Source: Methanothrix sp. (GTDB taxonomy: Archaea > Halobacteriota > Methanosarcinia > Methanotrichales > Methanotrichaceae). From it: 7,055 bases of DNA. The DNA is taken from positions 1 through 7,055 of the forward strand of contig JAAZNX010000190.1 in NCBI GenBank assembly GCA_012798025.1, read 5' to 3'. The translations under genes and the position numbers were made by a program. This document shows, piece after piece, positions 1 through 5,725 of the stretch (position 1 is its first letter; every line of letters starts with the position of its first letter). Under the pieces are notes generated by a model that searched no databases, was not told where the DNA came from, and saw only the letters and a list, made by a program, of their open reading frames with translations.

Positions 1-78
1 ACCAGAGCCGCCGATGAAAGCCCGACGCGCTTTCTAACTTGCACAAAATGTGGGTTTAGGTGGAGAAGATACGAATAA
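1..78 (+). CDS. tfs: Transcription factor S (TFS, TFIIS-like RNA polymerase cleavage factor), C-terminal end only
   Basis: Frame 1 is open from the first base to a TAA at 76-78 and encodes 25 residues, beginning TRAADESPTRF and ending CTKCGFRWRRYE. This matches the end of the C-terminal zinc ribbon of archaeal TFS and eukaryotic TFIIS/RPB9. It has the acidic Asp-Glu pair (bases 13-18), which in this family reaches into the polymerase active site and stimulates cleavage of backtracked RNA. It also has the second Cys-x2-Cys zinc knuckle (cysteine codons at 40-42 and 49-51) followed by the aromatic/basic tail. The first knuckle and the N-terminal ribbon lie left of the window. The gene lies 52 bp upstream of pcn on the same strand. 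The match is short but specific, because the DE pair, CxxCG and WRRYE-like end occur in the right order and spacing. RpoM-type RNA polymerase subunits are the same family and cannot be excluded. Confidence 0.88.
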   Translation, partial: TRAADESPTRFLTCTKCGFRWRRYE

Positions 79-81
79 AAG

Positions 82-97
82 AGTTTAAGTTAAATAA
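82..97 (+). promoter_or_regulatory. Possible TATA box region for pcn-priL
   Basis: An AT-rich stretch just after the tfs stop contains TTTAAG and TTAAATAA elements. Archaeal transcription starts about 25 bases downstream of the TATA centre, which here would be around 112-120, a short distance before the ATG at 131. pcn could therefore have its own promoter besides read-through from tfs. The assignment rests on position and composition only. Confidence 0.4.
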
Positions 98-115
98 GTA
101 GGATGCATCTTCACT

Positions 116-121
116 GAGGTG
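116..121 (+). promoter_or_regulatory. Shine-Dalgarno site that decides the pcn start
   Basis: GAGGTG at 116-121 is complementary to the 16S rRNA 3' end and sits 9 bases before ATG 131. A GTG at 119-121 could also open the frame four codons earlier, but it lies inside this motif and has no good ribosome-binding site of its own. The ATG is therefore the better start. Confidence 0.65.
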
Positions 122-130
122 GCTCAAGGA

Positions 131-865
131 ATGTTCAAGGCATCAATCAACGCGGAAAATCTGCGCGATGCGATCGAATCGGTATCGTCTTTAGTGGACG
201 AAGTGAAGTTCTCGATTTCGGAAAAGGGCTTGGAGCTGAAGGCTGTAGACCCGGCGAACGTTGCCATGGTATCGCTCAGGATTCGCGCTGAAGCATTCGA
301 TTTTTTCAAGGCCGATCAGGGCGAGATAGGCGTTGACTTGGTGCGCTTGAGCGATGTCCTGAGCATGGCAGATAAGGGCGAGAATGGTCAGCTGGAGCTG
401 GACGAAGAGAGCCATAAGCTGAAGATCGGCGTGGGATCCCTGTCATATACCCTAAGCCTGATAGATCCTTCTGCCATCCGAAAAGAGCCGCGCATTCCAG
501 AGCTGGACCTGCCCGCGCACGTCACTCTGCCCGGTGCTGAGCTGCGCAGGGCTGTGAAGGCAGCCGAGAAGGTCAGCGATCACGTTGTGCTGGGCGTCTC
601 AGATGAGGGATTTTACATGGAGGCTAAAGGGGACATCGACTCCCTCAAGCTCAAGATACCCAGCACTGAACTCCTGGGCATGAAACCTGGAGAGGCCAGA
701 TCTCTCTTCTCGTTGGACTACCTGGAGGACATGAGCAAGTCCATCAGCAAGGCTCCAGAGGTAACTTTAGAGATGGGCATAGACTATCCCCTTCGGGTGA
801 ACTTCAAACTCGGCCAGTTTGTGGAGATCAACTACCTCCTAGCTCCGCGCATTGAGCAAGAATGA
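131..865 (+). CDS. pcn: DNA polymerase sliding clamp (PCNA)
   Basis: This is the archaeal PCNA, a homotrimeric ring that encircles DNA and tethers polymerases, FEN1, ligase and other partners through PIP-box peptides. From ATG 131 the protein has 244 residues, the usual archaeal length, and begins MFKA as archaeal clamps commonly do. Domain 1 contains LKAVDPANVAMV (residues 36-47). The interdomain connecting loop lies at about 112-130. Domain 2 includes FSLDYLEDM (193-201), DYPLRVNF (218-225) and the C-terminal strand with INYLLAPRIE (233-242), near the PIP-binding pocket. A GTG at 119 would add four residues, but it is part of the Shine-Dalgarno motif. The stop overlaps the priL start (ATGA at 862-865), implying translational coupling. 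The gene is intact and nothing in the protein looks unusual. Confidence 0.97.
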   Translation: MFKASINAENLRDAIESVSSLVDEVKFSISEKGLELKAVDPANVAMVSLRIRAEAFDFFKADQGEIGVDLVRLSDVLSMADKGENGQLELDEESHKLKIGVGSLSYTLSLIDPSAIRKEPRIPELDLPAHVTLPGAELRRAVKAAEKVSDHVVLGVSDEGFYMEAKGDIDSLKLKIPSTELLGMKPGEARSLFSLDYLEDMSKSISKAPEVTLEMGIDYPLRVNFKLGQFVEINYLLAPRIEQE

Positions 866-1869
866 GGTCATCTGATTTTCCTTTTACTCAAGAAGCGTCT
901 GACCAGGTTCGCAGTCTAGGATACTCGTTGGACGATCTGATCGGAAAAACATCTTTTAAGTCCGTGCGCGCCAGAGCCGCAGAGAGAGTCGGAGGGGCAA
1001 TATCAGGCTCCATCCCTGAAAGAAGGGCGAGCTCAGATGTAGGGCATCTGACAGAGCTGCTCTCCTATCCTCTGGCCAGGGTTATGGTCTCATGTCTGCA
1101 AGATCCACTCCTCCTGCGCCGCTATGCTCTTGCAGAGGCAAAGCTGGCCTTCAAAAGGATGCACGAGGCGGACGTAAACCTCGTATTGCTAGCAGGCGAC
1201 CTTGGCCTTCATCCACAAGGGTCTGGGCCCTTGAAGCTCTACTTTGCAGAGTACATACGTGCTGCGCACAGGATGCACAGCCCAAATTGGAAGCTGACCA
1301 ATCGCGACCTGAAAGGCGGCTATCTCACTGTAACAGAAGAGGAGTTGAAGCGACTCTTGCAGGAGCAGGTCAGGGAGAGGGTATTGAGGGCACTTCCCTT
1401 GTCTGTCGACGAGAGTGTCTGCGAGCGGCTTTCTGAGTACCTGAATCCACTGCGTGCTGATCTTGAGGCCTTAAAAGCCCGCAAGAGAGTGGATTTGGGC
1501 AAGATAGAGCAGGGGGCCTTTCCACCTTGCATCAAAAAGATGCTGTCCGATGCAGCAAAAGGCATAAACCTGGCTCATACAGCGCGCTTCGCGCTGGTAA
1601 GCTTTCTCTTGCAGATCAATATGACTGCCGAGGAGGTCGTTGCACTCTTCAACACCAGCCCGGATTTCGATGAGGAGAAGACCCGCTACCAGGTGGAGCA
1701 TATCGCAGGCGCCTCGGGAACCAAATACAGGCCACCAGCGTGCGCCACCATGGCCACATATGGCAATTGCCCAGGCGAAGACGATCTGTGCCGTAAGGTC
1801 CGACACCCCCTCAGCTACTACGAGAGGCGGATTAGGTCTTTGCAACAGAGTTCTGAAGTGCGCAAATGA
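862..1869 (+). CDS. priL: DNA primase large subunit PriL with C-terminal Fe-S domain
   Basis: This is the regulatory subunit of the archaeal/eukaryotic-type primase, partner of the catalytic PriS; together they make the RNA primers for replication. The product has 335 residues. The N-terminal two-thirds is mostly helical. The C-terminal domain holds four cysteines placed as in the 4Fe-4S domain of PriL/PRIM2: Cys223 (in FPPCIKK), Cys294 (in PPACATM), Cys303 (in YGNCPG) and Cys310 (in DLCRKVRHPL). The basic HPLSYYERR segment after the last cysteine is also typical. The ATG overlaps the pcn stop by 4 bp and has only a weak ribosome-binding site of its own, so translation probably depends on pcn ribosomes. 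priS is not in the window. The last 38 bases overlap the 3' end of the opposite-strand moeA-like gene. The family assignment is firm. Confidence 0.94.
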   Translation: MRSSDFPFTQEASDQVRSLGYSLDDLIGKTSFKSVRARAAERVGGAISGSIPERRASSDVGHLTELLSYPLARVMVSCLQDPLLLRRYALAEAKLAFKRMHEADVNLVLLAGDLGLHPQGSGPLKLYFAEYIRAAHRMHSPNWKLTNRDLKGGYLTVTEEELKRLLQEQVRERVLRALPLSVDESVCERLSEYLNPLRADLEALKARKRVDLGKIEQGAFPPCIKKMLSDAAKGINLAHTARFALVSFLLQINMTAEEVVALFNTSPDFDEEKTRYQVEHIAGASGTKYRPPACATMATYGNCPGEDDLCRKVRHPLSYYERRIRSLQQSSEVRK

Positions 1870-3601
1870 AGGCTTTTGCAGCAGAGCCCTCCAGCACTTC
1901 AGGCTTTGCCAGGAACCAAACCTCATCGTCTAAAATTGCTTTGAAGCCCAAGCCTGCCTGCTCTGCTGCAGCATGCTCGCAAAAACCCACGTCTGCTCGG
2001 CCAAAAGATATGGCTGCAGCGACGGATGAATGCGTTCTGGCGACTCGCACGTACCTGGGATTGGAGATGCCCAGATCCAACATAACCCGCTCAAATGCGA
2101 GCTTCATCGTCGAATCCCTATGCCAGCCAACTACTCTCTGGCAACTCATGTCCAGCAGGGCTTTCTCGTCCCGGAAGATCAGTCCCATCTCTCTCTTGTA
2201 GCCTTTTATTGCTGCCAGCCCGGCAGGAGGATCTTGCAAGCCTGAGACACAGACCAGGTCTGCGATACCGTCGTCCTGGTACATCCTCCCCCGCATAGAT
2301 CCTGTGTTCATGAGCTTGATTTGCATGGGAAGCGTCTCTGCCAGCTTTTCCAGAAGGATGGAGTTCTCCCCGGCAATTACGAGATCCGGAGCTTCGAGTT
2401 CAGAAAACAGGTTCAGTTCAAATTCCGCTCCCTTTTCCAGGTACTCTACACCCGCGGGAATCTCCATGATACCGTCAGCTCCTGCCAAGGTGGTGATGGA
2501 TCCGCTGCCCTTGTCCACAGGATAGACCAGGCCGCGCAAGATGCCCACAGCAAGCATCTGCTGGCGGCCTTCAGTTCGAATAGGTCCTGCCAGCCTGCCT
2601 TTCGTGCTGTGTCCGTGCACTCTCACACCCAGGGATTTGCGAATGAGAGGGGCTGCAAGCTTTGCGAAGACGGTAAGGGCGCTCGTGGGGTAGCCTGGAA
2701 GGCCGATGCATGGCTTGCCTTCGATCTGCCCGAATACTGTGGGCTTGCCAGGCTTCAGGTTTATGCCGTGAAAGACAGTCTCGCCCACGGCATCCATAAC
2801 CTGATAGATCATGTCGCCTTTACCCGCTGAAGTGCTGCCGCTCACCAGGATGAGATCGCACTCCTGAGCCATCTTCTGCAATGTCTTCGCCATCTTCCTC
2901 AACTCATCAGGAAGTATGCCGTACCTTATGGCTGCAGCCCCACACTCCTCGACTGCCATAGCAATTGTTTGGGAATTGATGTCATAGATCTGGCCGATGC
3001 CCAAAGGCTCTCCTGGCCGCACCAGCTCGTTTCCAGTTGATGCCACGCCTACTTTCAGCTGCCTGACAGGGACCTCTTCAAATCCCAATGCCGCCAGAAC
3101 GCCTATCTCTCGCGTGGCCAGCTTTGTGCCGGGGAAGAGCACAGCCTCTCCAAGAGCAATATCGCTGCCCGCTGTCTGCACATTCTCCCCACTGAAGACT
3201 GGTCTATGCACAAGTACACGACCATCATCTTCCTGAGCATATTCGACCATGACGACTGCGTCAGCGCCCTGCGGCATCATGGAGCCTGTGGATACCTCTG
3301 CGACCTCGCCCCTTCCCACGTGAACCTCGGGCCTGGCGCCCATGGGGACGCTGCCCACCAGCTTGAGGCAGACTGGCCTGTCCTCTCTGGCTTTTAAAGT
3401 ATCTTCAGCCAGGGCTGCATAGCCGTCCATCGAGGCACGATTGAATCCCGGGACATCCATGCCAGAGACGATCTTTTCTGCCAGAACTGCGCCCCTGGCC
3501 TGCTGTATTGGAACGATCTTCACACCAGGCTTGGGAGCATGGCTGAGAACTATTGATACTGCTTCTTCCAAGGCTATGAGGCTGCGAAACTCCTTGCGCA
3601 T
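1832..3601 (-). CDS. moeA: MoeA-type molybdopterin molybdenum-transferase fused to a C-terminal PBP-like domain
   Basis: MoeA inserts molybdate or tungstate into adenylylated molybdopterin, the last shared step of Mo/W cofactor synthesis in the cytoplasm. The protein has 589 residues against about 400 for simple MoeA. Residues 1-400 are a complete MoeA: PGFNRASMDGYA (51-62), STGSMMPQGADAVVMVE (104-120), STGNEL (188-193), DINSQ (207-211), SGSTSAGKGDM (254-264), INLKPGKPTVFG (280-291) and GLPGYPTSA (300-308), then the C-terminal beta domain to about 400. Asp59 and Glu192 lie where E. coli MoeA has functional residues. Residues 405-589 form a second domain opening PDLVIAGENS, with NTGSMRG (432-438) and RADVGF (535-540). 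It resembles the PBP-like domain (Pfam PBP_like) seen on archaeal MoeA and some ModE-like regulators, and its ligand is unknown. The ATG has no Shine-Dalgarno site but a well-placed TATA box. The 3' end overlaps priL by 38 bp. Confidence 0.93.
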   Translation of the reverse strand: MRKEFRSLIALEEAVSIVLSHAPKPGVKIVPIQQARGAVLAEKIVSGMDVPGFNRASMDGYAALAEDTLKAREDRPVCLKLVGSVPMGARPEVHVGRGEVAEVSTGSMMPQGADAVVMVEYAQEDDGRVLVHRPVFSGENVQTAGSDIALGEAVLFPGTKLATREIGVLAALGFEEVPVRQLKVGVASTGNELVRPGEPLGIGQIYDINSQTIAMAVEECGAAAIRYGILPDELRKMAKTLQKMAQECDLILVSGSTSAGKGDMIYQVMDAVGETVFHGINLKPGKPTVFGQIEGKPCIGLPGYPTSALTVFAKLAAPLIRKSLGVRVHGHSTKGRLAGPIRTEGRQQMLAVGILRGLVYPVDKGSGSITTLAGADGIMEIPAGVEYLEKGAEFELNLFSELEAPDLVIAGENSILLEKLAETLPMQIKLMNTGSMRGRMYQDDGIADLVCVSGLQDPPAGLAAIKGYKREMGLIFRDEKALLDMSCQRVVGWHRDSTMKLAFERVMLDLGISNPRYVRVARTHSSVAAAISFGRADVGFCEHAAAEQAGLGFKAILDDEVWFLAKPEVLEGSAAKAFICALQNSVAKT

Positions 3602-3622
3602 ATTATGCCATCATGTGAGCAT

Positions 3623-3630
3623 CTATAAAA
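3623..3630 (-). promoter_or_regulatory. Probable TATA box of the moeA-like gene (leaderless)
   Basis: Read on the minus strand this is TTTTATAG. Its centre is about 25 bases upstream of the ATG at 3601, the usual TATA-to-start distance in archaea, so transcription should begin at or within a base or two of the start codon. The lack of a Shine-Dalgarno motif between the box and the ATG agrees with a leaderless mRNA. Confidence 0.55.
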
Positions 3631-3651
3631 GCTCAGGGAATGGACTTTGGT

Positions 3652-3720
3652 GTTATTTTTAGATAACTTAATGTTAGATATAAAAAACATTTAAATACTT
3701 AGAAGTTAGAATTACATAAC
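3652..3720. promoter_or_regulatory. Three phased GTTA-N8-(T/A)AAC dyads, candidate operator array
   Basis: Two 16-bp imperfect palindromes, at 3652-3667 and 3705-3720, share the pattern GTTANNNTTANATAAC and match at 12 of 16 positions. A weaker copy lies at 3673-3688 (GTTA-N8-AAAC), also readable as ATGTT-N10-AACAT at 3671-3690. The starts are 21 and 32 bp apart, about two and three helical turns, so all three would face the same side of the DNA. The last copy fills the space between the TATA box and the ATG of the membrane-protein gene, where a bound repressor would block transcription. The Cro/CI-type protein encoded at 4125-4337 is the obvious candidate binder, by inference. The region is AT-rich, so some of the match could be chance. 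Confidence 0.45.
3690..3697 (+). promoter_or_regulatory. Probable TATA box of the membrane protein/repressor pair (leaderless)
   Basis: TTTAAATA at 3690-3697 is a good archaeal TATA box, with an A-rich stretch just upstream where the TFB-recognition element would lie. A start about 26 bases downstream falls at 3720-3721, the first base of the ATG, and there is no Shine-Dalgarno motif in between, so the mRNA is probably leaderless. A second possible box, TATAAAAAA at 3679-3687, would give a leader of about 12 bases that also lacks a Shine-Dalgarno site. Confidence 0.6.
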
Positions 3721-3756
3721 ATGAAGACGAACCTGAAGACGAACATGAAGACGAGC
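3721..3756 (+). repeat. Three tandem 12-base repeats at the start of the membrane-protein gene
   Basis: Three adjacent units, ATGAAGACGAAC, CTGAAGACGAAC and ATGAAGACGAGC, encode [12 protein letters not shown]. They differ at only two positions in all, so the N-terminus probably grew by in-frame duplication. The first and third units each begin with ATG, giving two possible starts (3721 and 3745). The next gene also starts ATGAAGACG. Confidence 0.8.
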
Positions 3757-4128
3757 AGATTTTTGGCAGGAATGCTTCTTGGGGCTGCACTGATTGCAGC
3801 AGGACTGCTTCTCTCTCTCCTGGGCTACGATGCGCTCTTCGTTGCAGCAGGAGGTGTGGCAGCCCTCATCACGGCAATTGTCAGATTCTGGCAGAAAGGA
3901 GATCAGCCTGAGAAGGATGAGCGAACAGACAAGATCAGAGCCTTCAGCCTGGCTTACTCATGGTTCGCGAGCATAATCCTCTCGCTGGTCATATTTTGCA
4001 TAGTCATTATGGGCATCATCGACCTAAGCGCGTCGATTGCTCTGTCGGCAGTCATCTACATTATGACCGGCAGCGCTATCCTCTTTATCATCGTCCTTAA
4101 TCGTCGGGGCGATGTGGGGCGGTCATGA
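3721..4128 (+). CDS. Four-helix integral membrane protein (DUF2178-like), partner of the adjacent repressor
   Basis: The product has 135 residues and four predicted membrane helices at about 14-34, 37-56, 77-99 and 104-126. There is a short basic N-terminus, and the loop between helices 2 and 3 carries [10 protein letters not shown] (64-73) followed by LAYSW (77-81). The DER-containing charged loop before a helix with a Tyr-Ser-Trp start is typical of the DUF2178 family of small archaeal and bacterial membrane proteins. These are often encoded beside a small XRE-type regulator. No catalytic residues or signal peptide are evident, and the function is unknown. The positive-inside rule puts both termini and the 2-3 loop in the cytoplasm. 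Translation probably begins at ATG 3721, which matches a leaderless start; ATG 3745 would remove eight residues. The stop overlaps the regulator's ATG (ATGA at 4125-4128). Family name is moderately sure; membrane topology is firm. Confidence 0.8.
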   Translation: MKTNLKTNMKTSRFLAGMLLGAALIAAGLLLSLLGYDALFVAAGGVAALITAIVRFWQKGDQPEKDERTDKIRAFSLAYSWFASIILSLVIFCIVIMGIIDLSASIALSAVIYIMTGSAILFIIVLNRRGDVGRS

Positions 4129-4337
4129 AGACGCGCATCAAAGAGCTAAGGGCGAGGCATGACCTCACCCAGGAGGACCTGGCTCGCATGGTCGGTGTGC
4201 GGCGGGAGACCATCCTTTTCCTGGAAAAGGGGAAGTACAATCCATCGCTCAAGCTGGCCTACAGGATCTCCAGGGCATTGCAGGCCAGCATCGAAGAGAT
4301 CTTCCTCTTTGGCGAAGAGGACCTGAAGAACTCATGA
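4125..4337 (+). CDS. Small Cro/CI (XRE) family helix-turn-helix regulator
   Basis: The product is a 70-residue single-domain DNA-binding protein. The helix-turn-helix is clear: [12 protein letters not shown] (14-25) forms helix 2 and the turn, and [20 protein letters not shown] (26-45) holds the recognition helix and the conserved EKGKYNPSL segment. The end [13 protein letters not shown] is typical of short regulators of the YozG-like kind, which have no ligand domain and probably act as dimers. The ATG overlaps the stop of the membrane-protein gene, so the two are made from one mRNA with coupled translation. Its likely targets are the GTTA-N8-TAAC dyads upstream of the pair, which would make it self-regulating. 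The membrane partner may control it by holding it at the membrane, as SdpI does with SdpR in Bacillus subtilis; that is analogy only. The fold assignment is firm, the regulatory role inferred. Confidence 0.93.
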   Translation: MKTRIKELRARHDLTQEDLARMVGVRRETILFLEKGKYNPSLKLAYRISRALQASIEEIFLFGEEDLKNS

Positions 4338-4352
4338 CTGAGCCTGGAGCTA

Positions 4353-4357
4353 TTTTT
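4353..4357 (+). terminator. Possible T-tract terminator after the repressor gene
   Basis: A TTTTT run lies 16 bases after the repressor stop, in the 53-base gap (4338-4390) between this gene and the convergent aroC stop. Archaeal RNA polymerase can terminate at short T-tracts without a hairpin. The run is short, so this is tentative. On the minus strand the only comparable signal after aroC is a run of four T (4364-4367). Confidence 0.35.
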
Positions 4358-4390
4358 GGCATTAAAATGCGATCTTGCAGAGACCTATTT

Positions 4391-5533
4391 TCATCCACAT
4401 GGGTGGCCCCCAGGCAATGTTGGGCAAGTCTCACCCTGACCGGCCTCAACGCGTGCCGTCCTGTCTCTCAAGAGATGATCGGCCAGCACCAGTGCCACCA
4501 TGGCCTCTGCCACAGGCACAATTCTGGGAGGGATCGCTGGATCATGTCTTCCTTGAATCTCGATCTCGGACTGGTCGCCAGATAAAAGGTCGACGGTGCG
4601 CTGCCGCTTCGCGATGGAGGGCGTCGGCTTTACAGCAATCCTGCAGACGATAGGAGCGCCAGTGGAGATGCCACCCAGAATGCCGCCGGCATTATTGCTC
4701 TCAAACTCGATCTTGCCCTTGCGGAGGATTATGGGATCATTCATCACGCTTCCGCGCAGTCTTGCGCTCTCAAGTCCCGCGCCGATCTCCACAGCCTTCA
4801 CAGCGCCGATGCTCATCAACGCCTTGGCCAAATCTGCGTCCAGCTTGTCGAAGACAGGCTCGCCAAGGCCAGGAGGAACGCCCTTGGCCAAAATCTCCAC
4901 TATCCCGCCCAGGCTGTCGCCCTCAGCTCGAACTTTATCCAAGAGCAGGAGCATCTTTTGGGCAGCGACAAGGTCAGGGCATCGAACGGGATTGGACTCT
5001 GCAGTGGCTCTCAGCTCATCCCAATCAGAAGGAACGATCTTTGCTCCTATCTCGCCAAGCTCCGCCACGTAGCCGACGATCACGATCCCCTCCCTGAAGA
5101 GGAGCTTCTTGGCAACTGCGCCTGCTGCCACGCGACCGACGGTCTCGCGTGCTGAGGCGCGGCCTCCTCCTCGATGGTCCCTTAGGCCAAATTTCATCTG
5201 GTAAGCATAATCTGCATGTCCAGGCCGGGGCTTGCTTCGCAGGGCATCGTAGGCGCTGGAATTTGCATCCTTGTTCCAGACGACCATGGAGATGGGAGTT
5301 CCTGTGGTCTGCCCCTCAAAGATTCCTGATAAAACCTCCACGCGGTCCTCCTCCATGCGTTGAGTAGATGCCCTGCTCTGGCCAGGCCGTCTCCTATCAA
5401 GCTCCCTCTGGATGTCCTCTGCCGCCAGGTCGAGGCCCGCTGGGCAGCCGTCCACTACGACTCCAACGGCGCGTCCGTGAGACTCTCCCCATGTGGTAAT
5501 GCGAAATATTGTGCCAAATGTGTTGCCGGACAT
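4391..5533 (-). CDS. aroC: Chorismate synthase
   Basis: AroC converts 5-enolpyruvylshikimate-3-phosphate to chorismate, the last step of the shikimate pathway, using reduced FMN. From ATG 5533 the protein has 380 residues and starts [20 protein letters not shown], the usual N-terminus of the family. The signatures are GESHG (16-20, His19), RPGHADYAY (103-111), [12 protein letters not shown] (120-131, His120), [14 protein letters not shown] (279-292) and GRHDP (328-332). The two histidines match those proposed to act as acid/base in E. coli AroC. The frame stays open to an ATG at 5578, but the 15 extra residues are not family-like and that ATG sits in a TATA-like sequence. After the conserved HLLRDR (353-358) there is a tail of about 22 residues rich in Gly, Pro and Cys, longer than in many relatives. 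It lies downstream of prs on the same strand and converges with the repressor gene. Confidence 0.96.
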   Translation of the reverse strand: MSGNTFGTIFRITTWGESHGRAVGVVVDGCPAGLDLAAEDIQRELDRRRPGQSRASTQRMEEDRVEVLSGIFEGQTTGTPISMVVWNKDANSSAYDALRSKPRPGHADYAYQMKFGLRDHRGGGRASARETVGRVAAGAVAKKLLFREGIVIVGYVAELGEIGAKIVPSDWDELRATAESNPVRCPDLVAAQKMLLLLDKVRAEGDSLGGIVEILAKGVPPGLGEPVFDKLDADLAKALMSIGAVKAVEIGAGLESARLRGSVMNDPIILRKGKIEFESNNAGGILGGISTGAPIVCRIAVKPTPSIAKRQRTVDLLSGDQSEIEIQGRHDPAIPPRIVPVAEAMVALVLADHLLRDRTARVEAGQGETCPTLPGGHPCG

Positions 5534-5576
5534 GGAAGACGCCTGAAATGAGTTATCGACTCTATTGTGGCAGCTC

Positions 5577-5584
5577 ATAAATAA
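5577..5584 (-). promoter_or_regulatory. Possible TATA box for aroC
   Basis: On the minus strand this reads TTATTTAT. Transcription starting about 26 bases downstream (near 5554) would give a 21-base leader before ATG 5533. The alternative ATG at 5578 would lie upstream of that start point and so could not be used from this promoter. Co-transcription from prs is also possible. Confidence 0.35.
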
Positions 5585-5611
5585 GCTCTGCCTTGCAAGG
5601 GATCCGTGAAT

Positions 5612-5698
5612 GCGATGAAGTGGGAAGCTTCTTGAAGGTGTTCCGGTTTATTTGCTCTGGAATGGATCTGCGATGCAAGTTTTGGCGATGAAGTGGGA
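5612..5698. repeat. 14-bp direct repeat in the prs-aroC gap
   Basis: GCGATGAAGTGGGA occurs exactly at 5612-5625 and 5685-5698, 73 bp apart (about seven helical turns). A related TGCGATG lies between them at 5669-5675. The 192-base gap 5534-5725 has no convincing open reading frame; it otherwise holds only a 10-bp palindrome (CCTTGCAAGG, 5591-5600) and the possible aroC TATA box. The copies could be regulator sites for aroC or remnants of a local duplication. Confidence 0.6.
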
Positions 5699-5725
5699 CG
5701 CAGCGCCTTTTCAGGGTGCAACGGT

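Noticed and set aside
1471..1926. 151-codon open frame on the minus strand across the end of priL
   Set aside because: It lies antisense to conserved PriL coding sequence including the Fe-S cysteines, has no family-like motifs and is best explained as a shadow.
2321..2830. 169-codon open frame on the plus strand within moeA
   Set aside because: It is antisense to conserved MoeA motifs, and its product has no recognisable domain.
4359..4370. GCAT-TAAA-ATGC inverted repeat between the repressor gene and aroC
   Set aside because: A four-pair stem is too short to be a convincing hairpin terminator.
4596..5072. 158-codon open frame on the plus strand within aroC
   Set aside because: It is antisense to AroC; the Ser/Pro-rich product looks like a reverse-strand shadow.
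5571..5593. Imperfect stem (GCA-bulge-GCT pairing with AGCTGC) around the possible aroC TATA box
   Set aside because: Only six pairs with a bulge and an AT loop, too weak to call a structured RNA or terminator.
5591..5600. Perfect 10-bp palindrome CCTTGCAAGG in the prs-aroC gap
   Set aside because: It is a single short palindrome with no second copy seen, and chance is sufficient.
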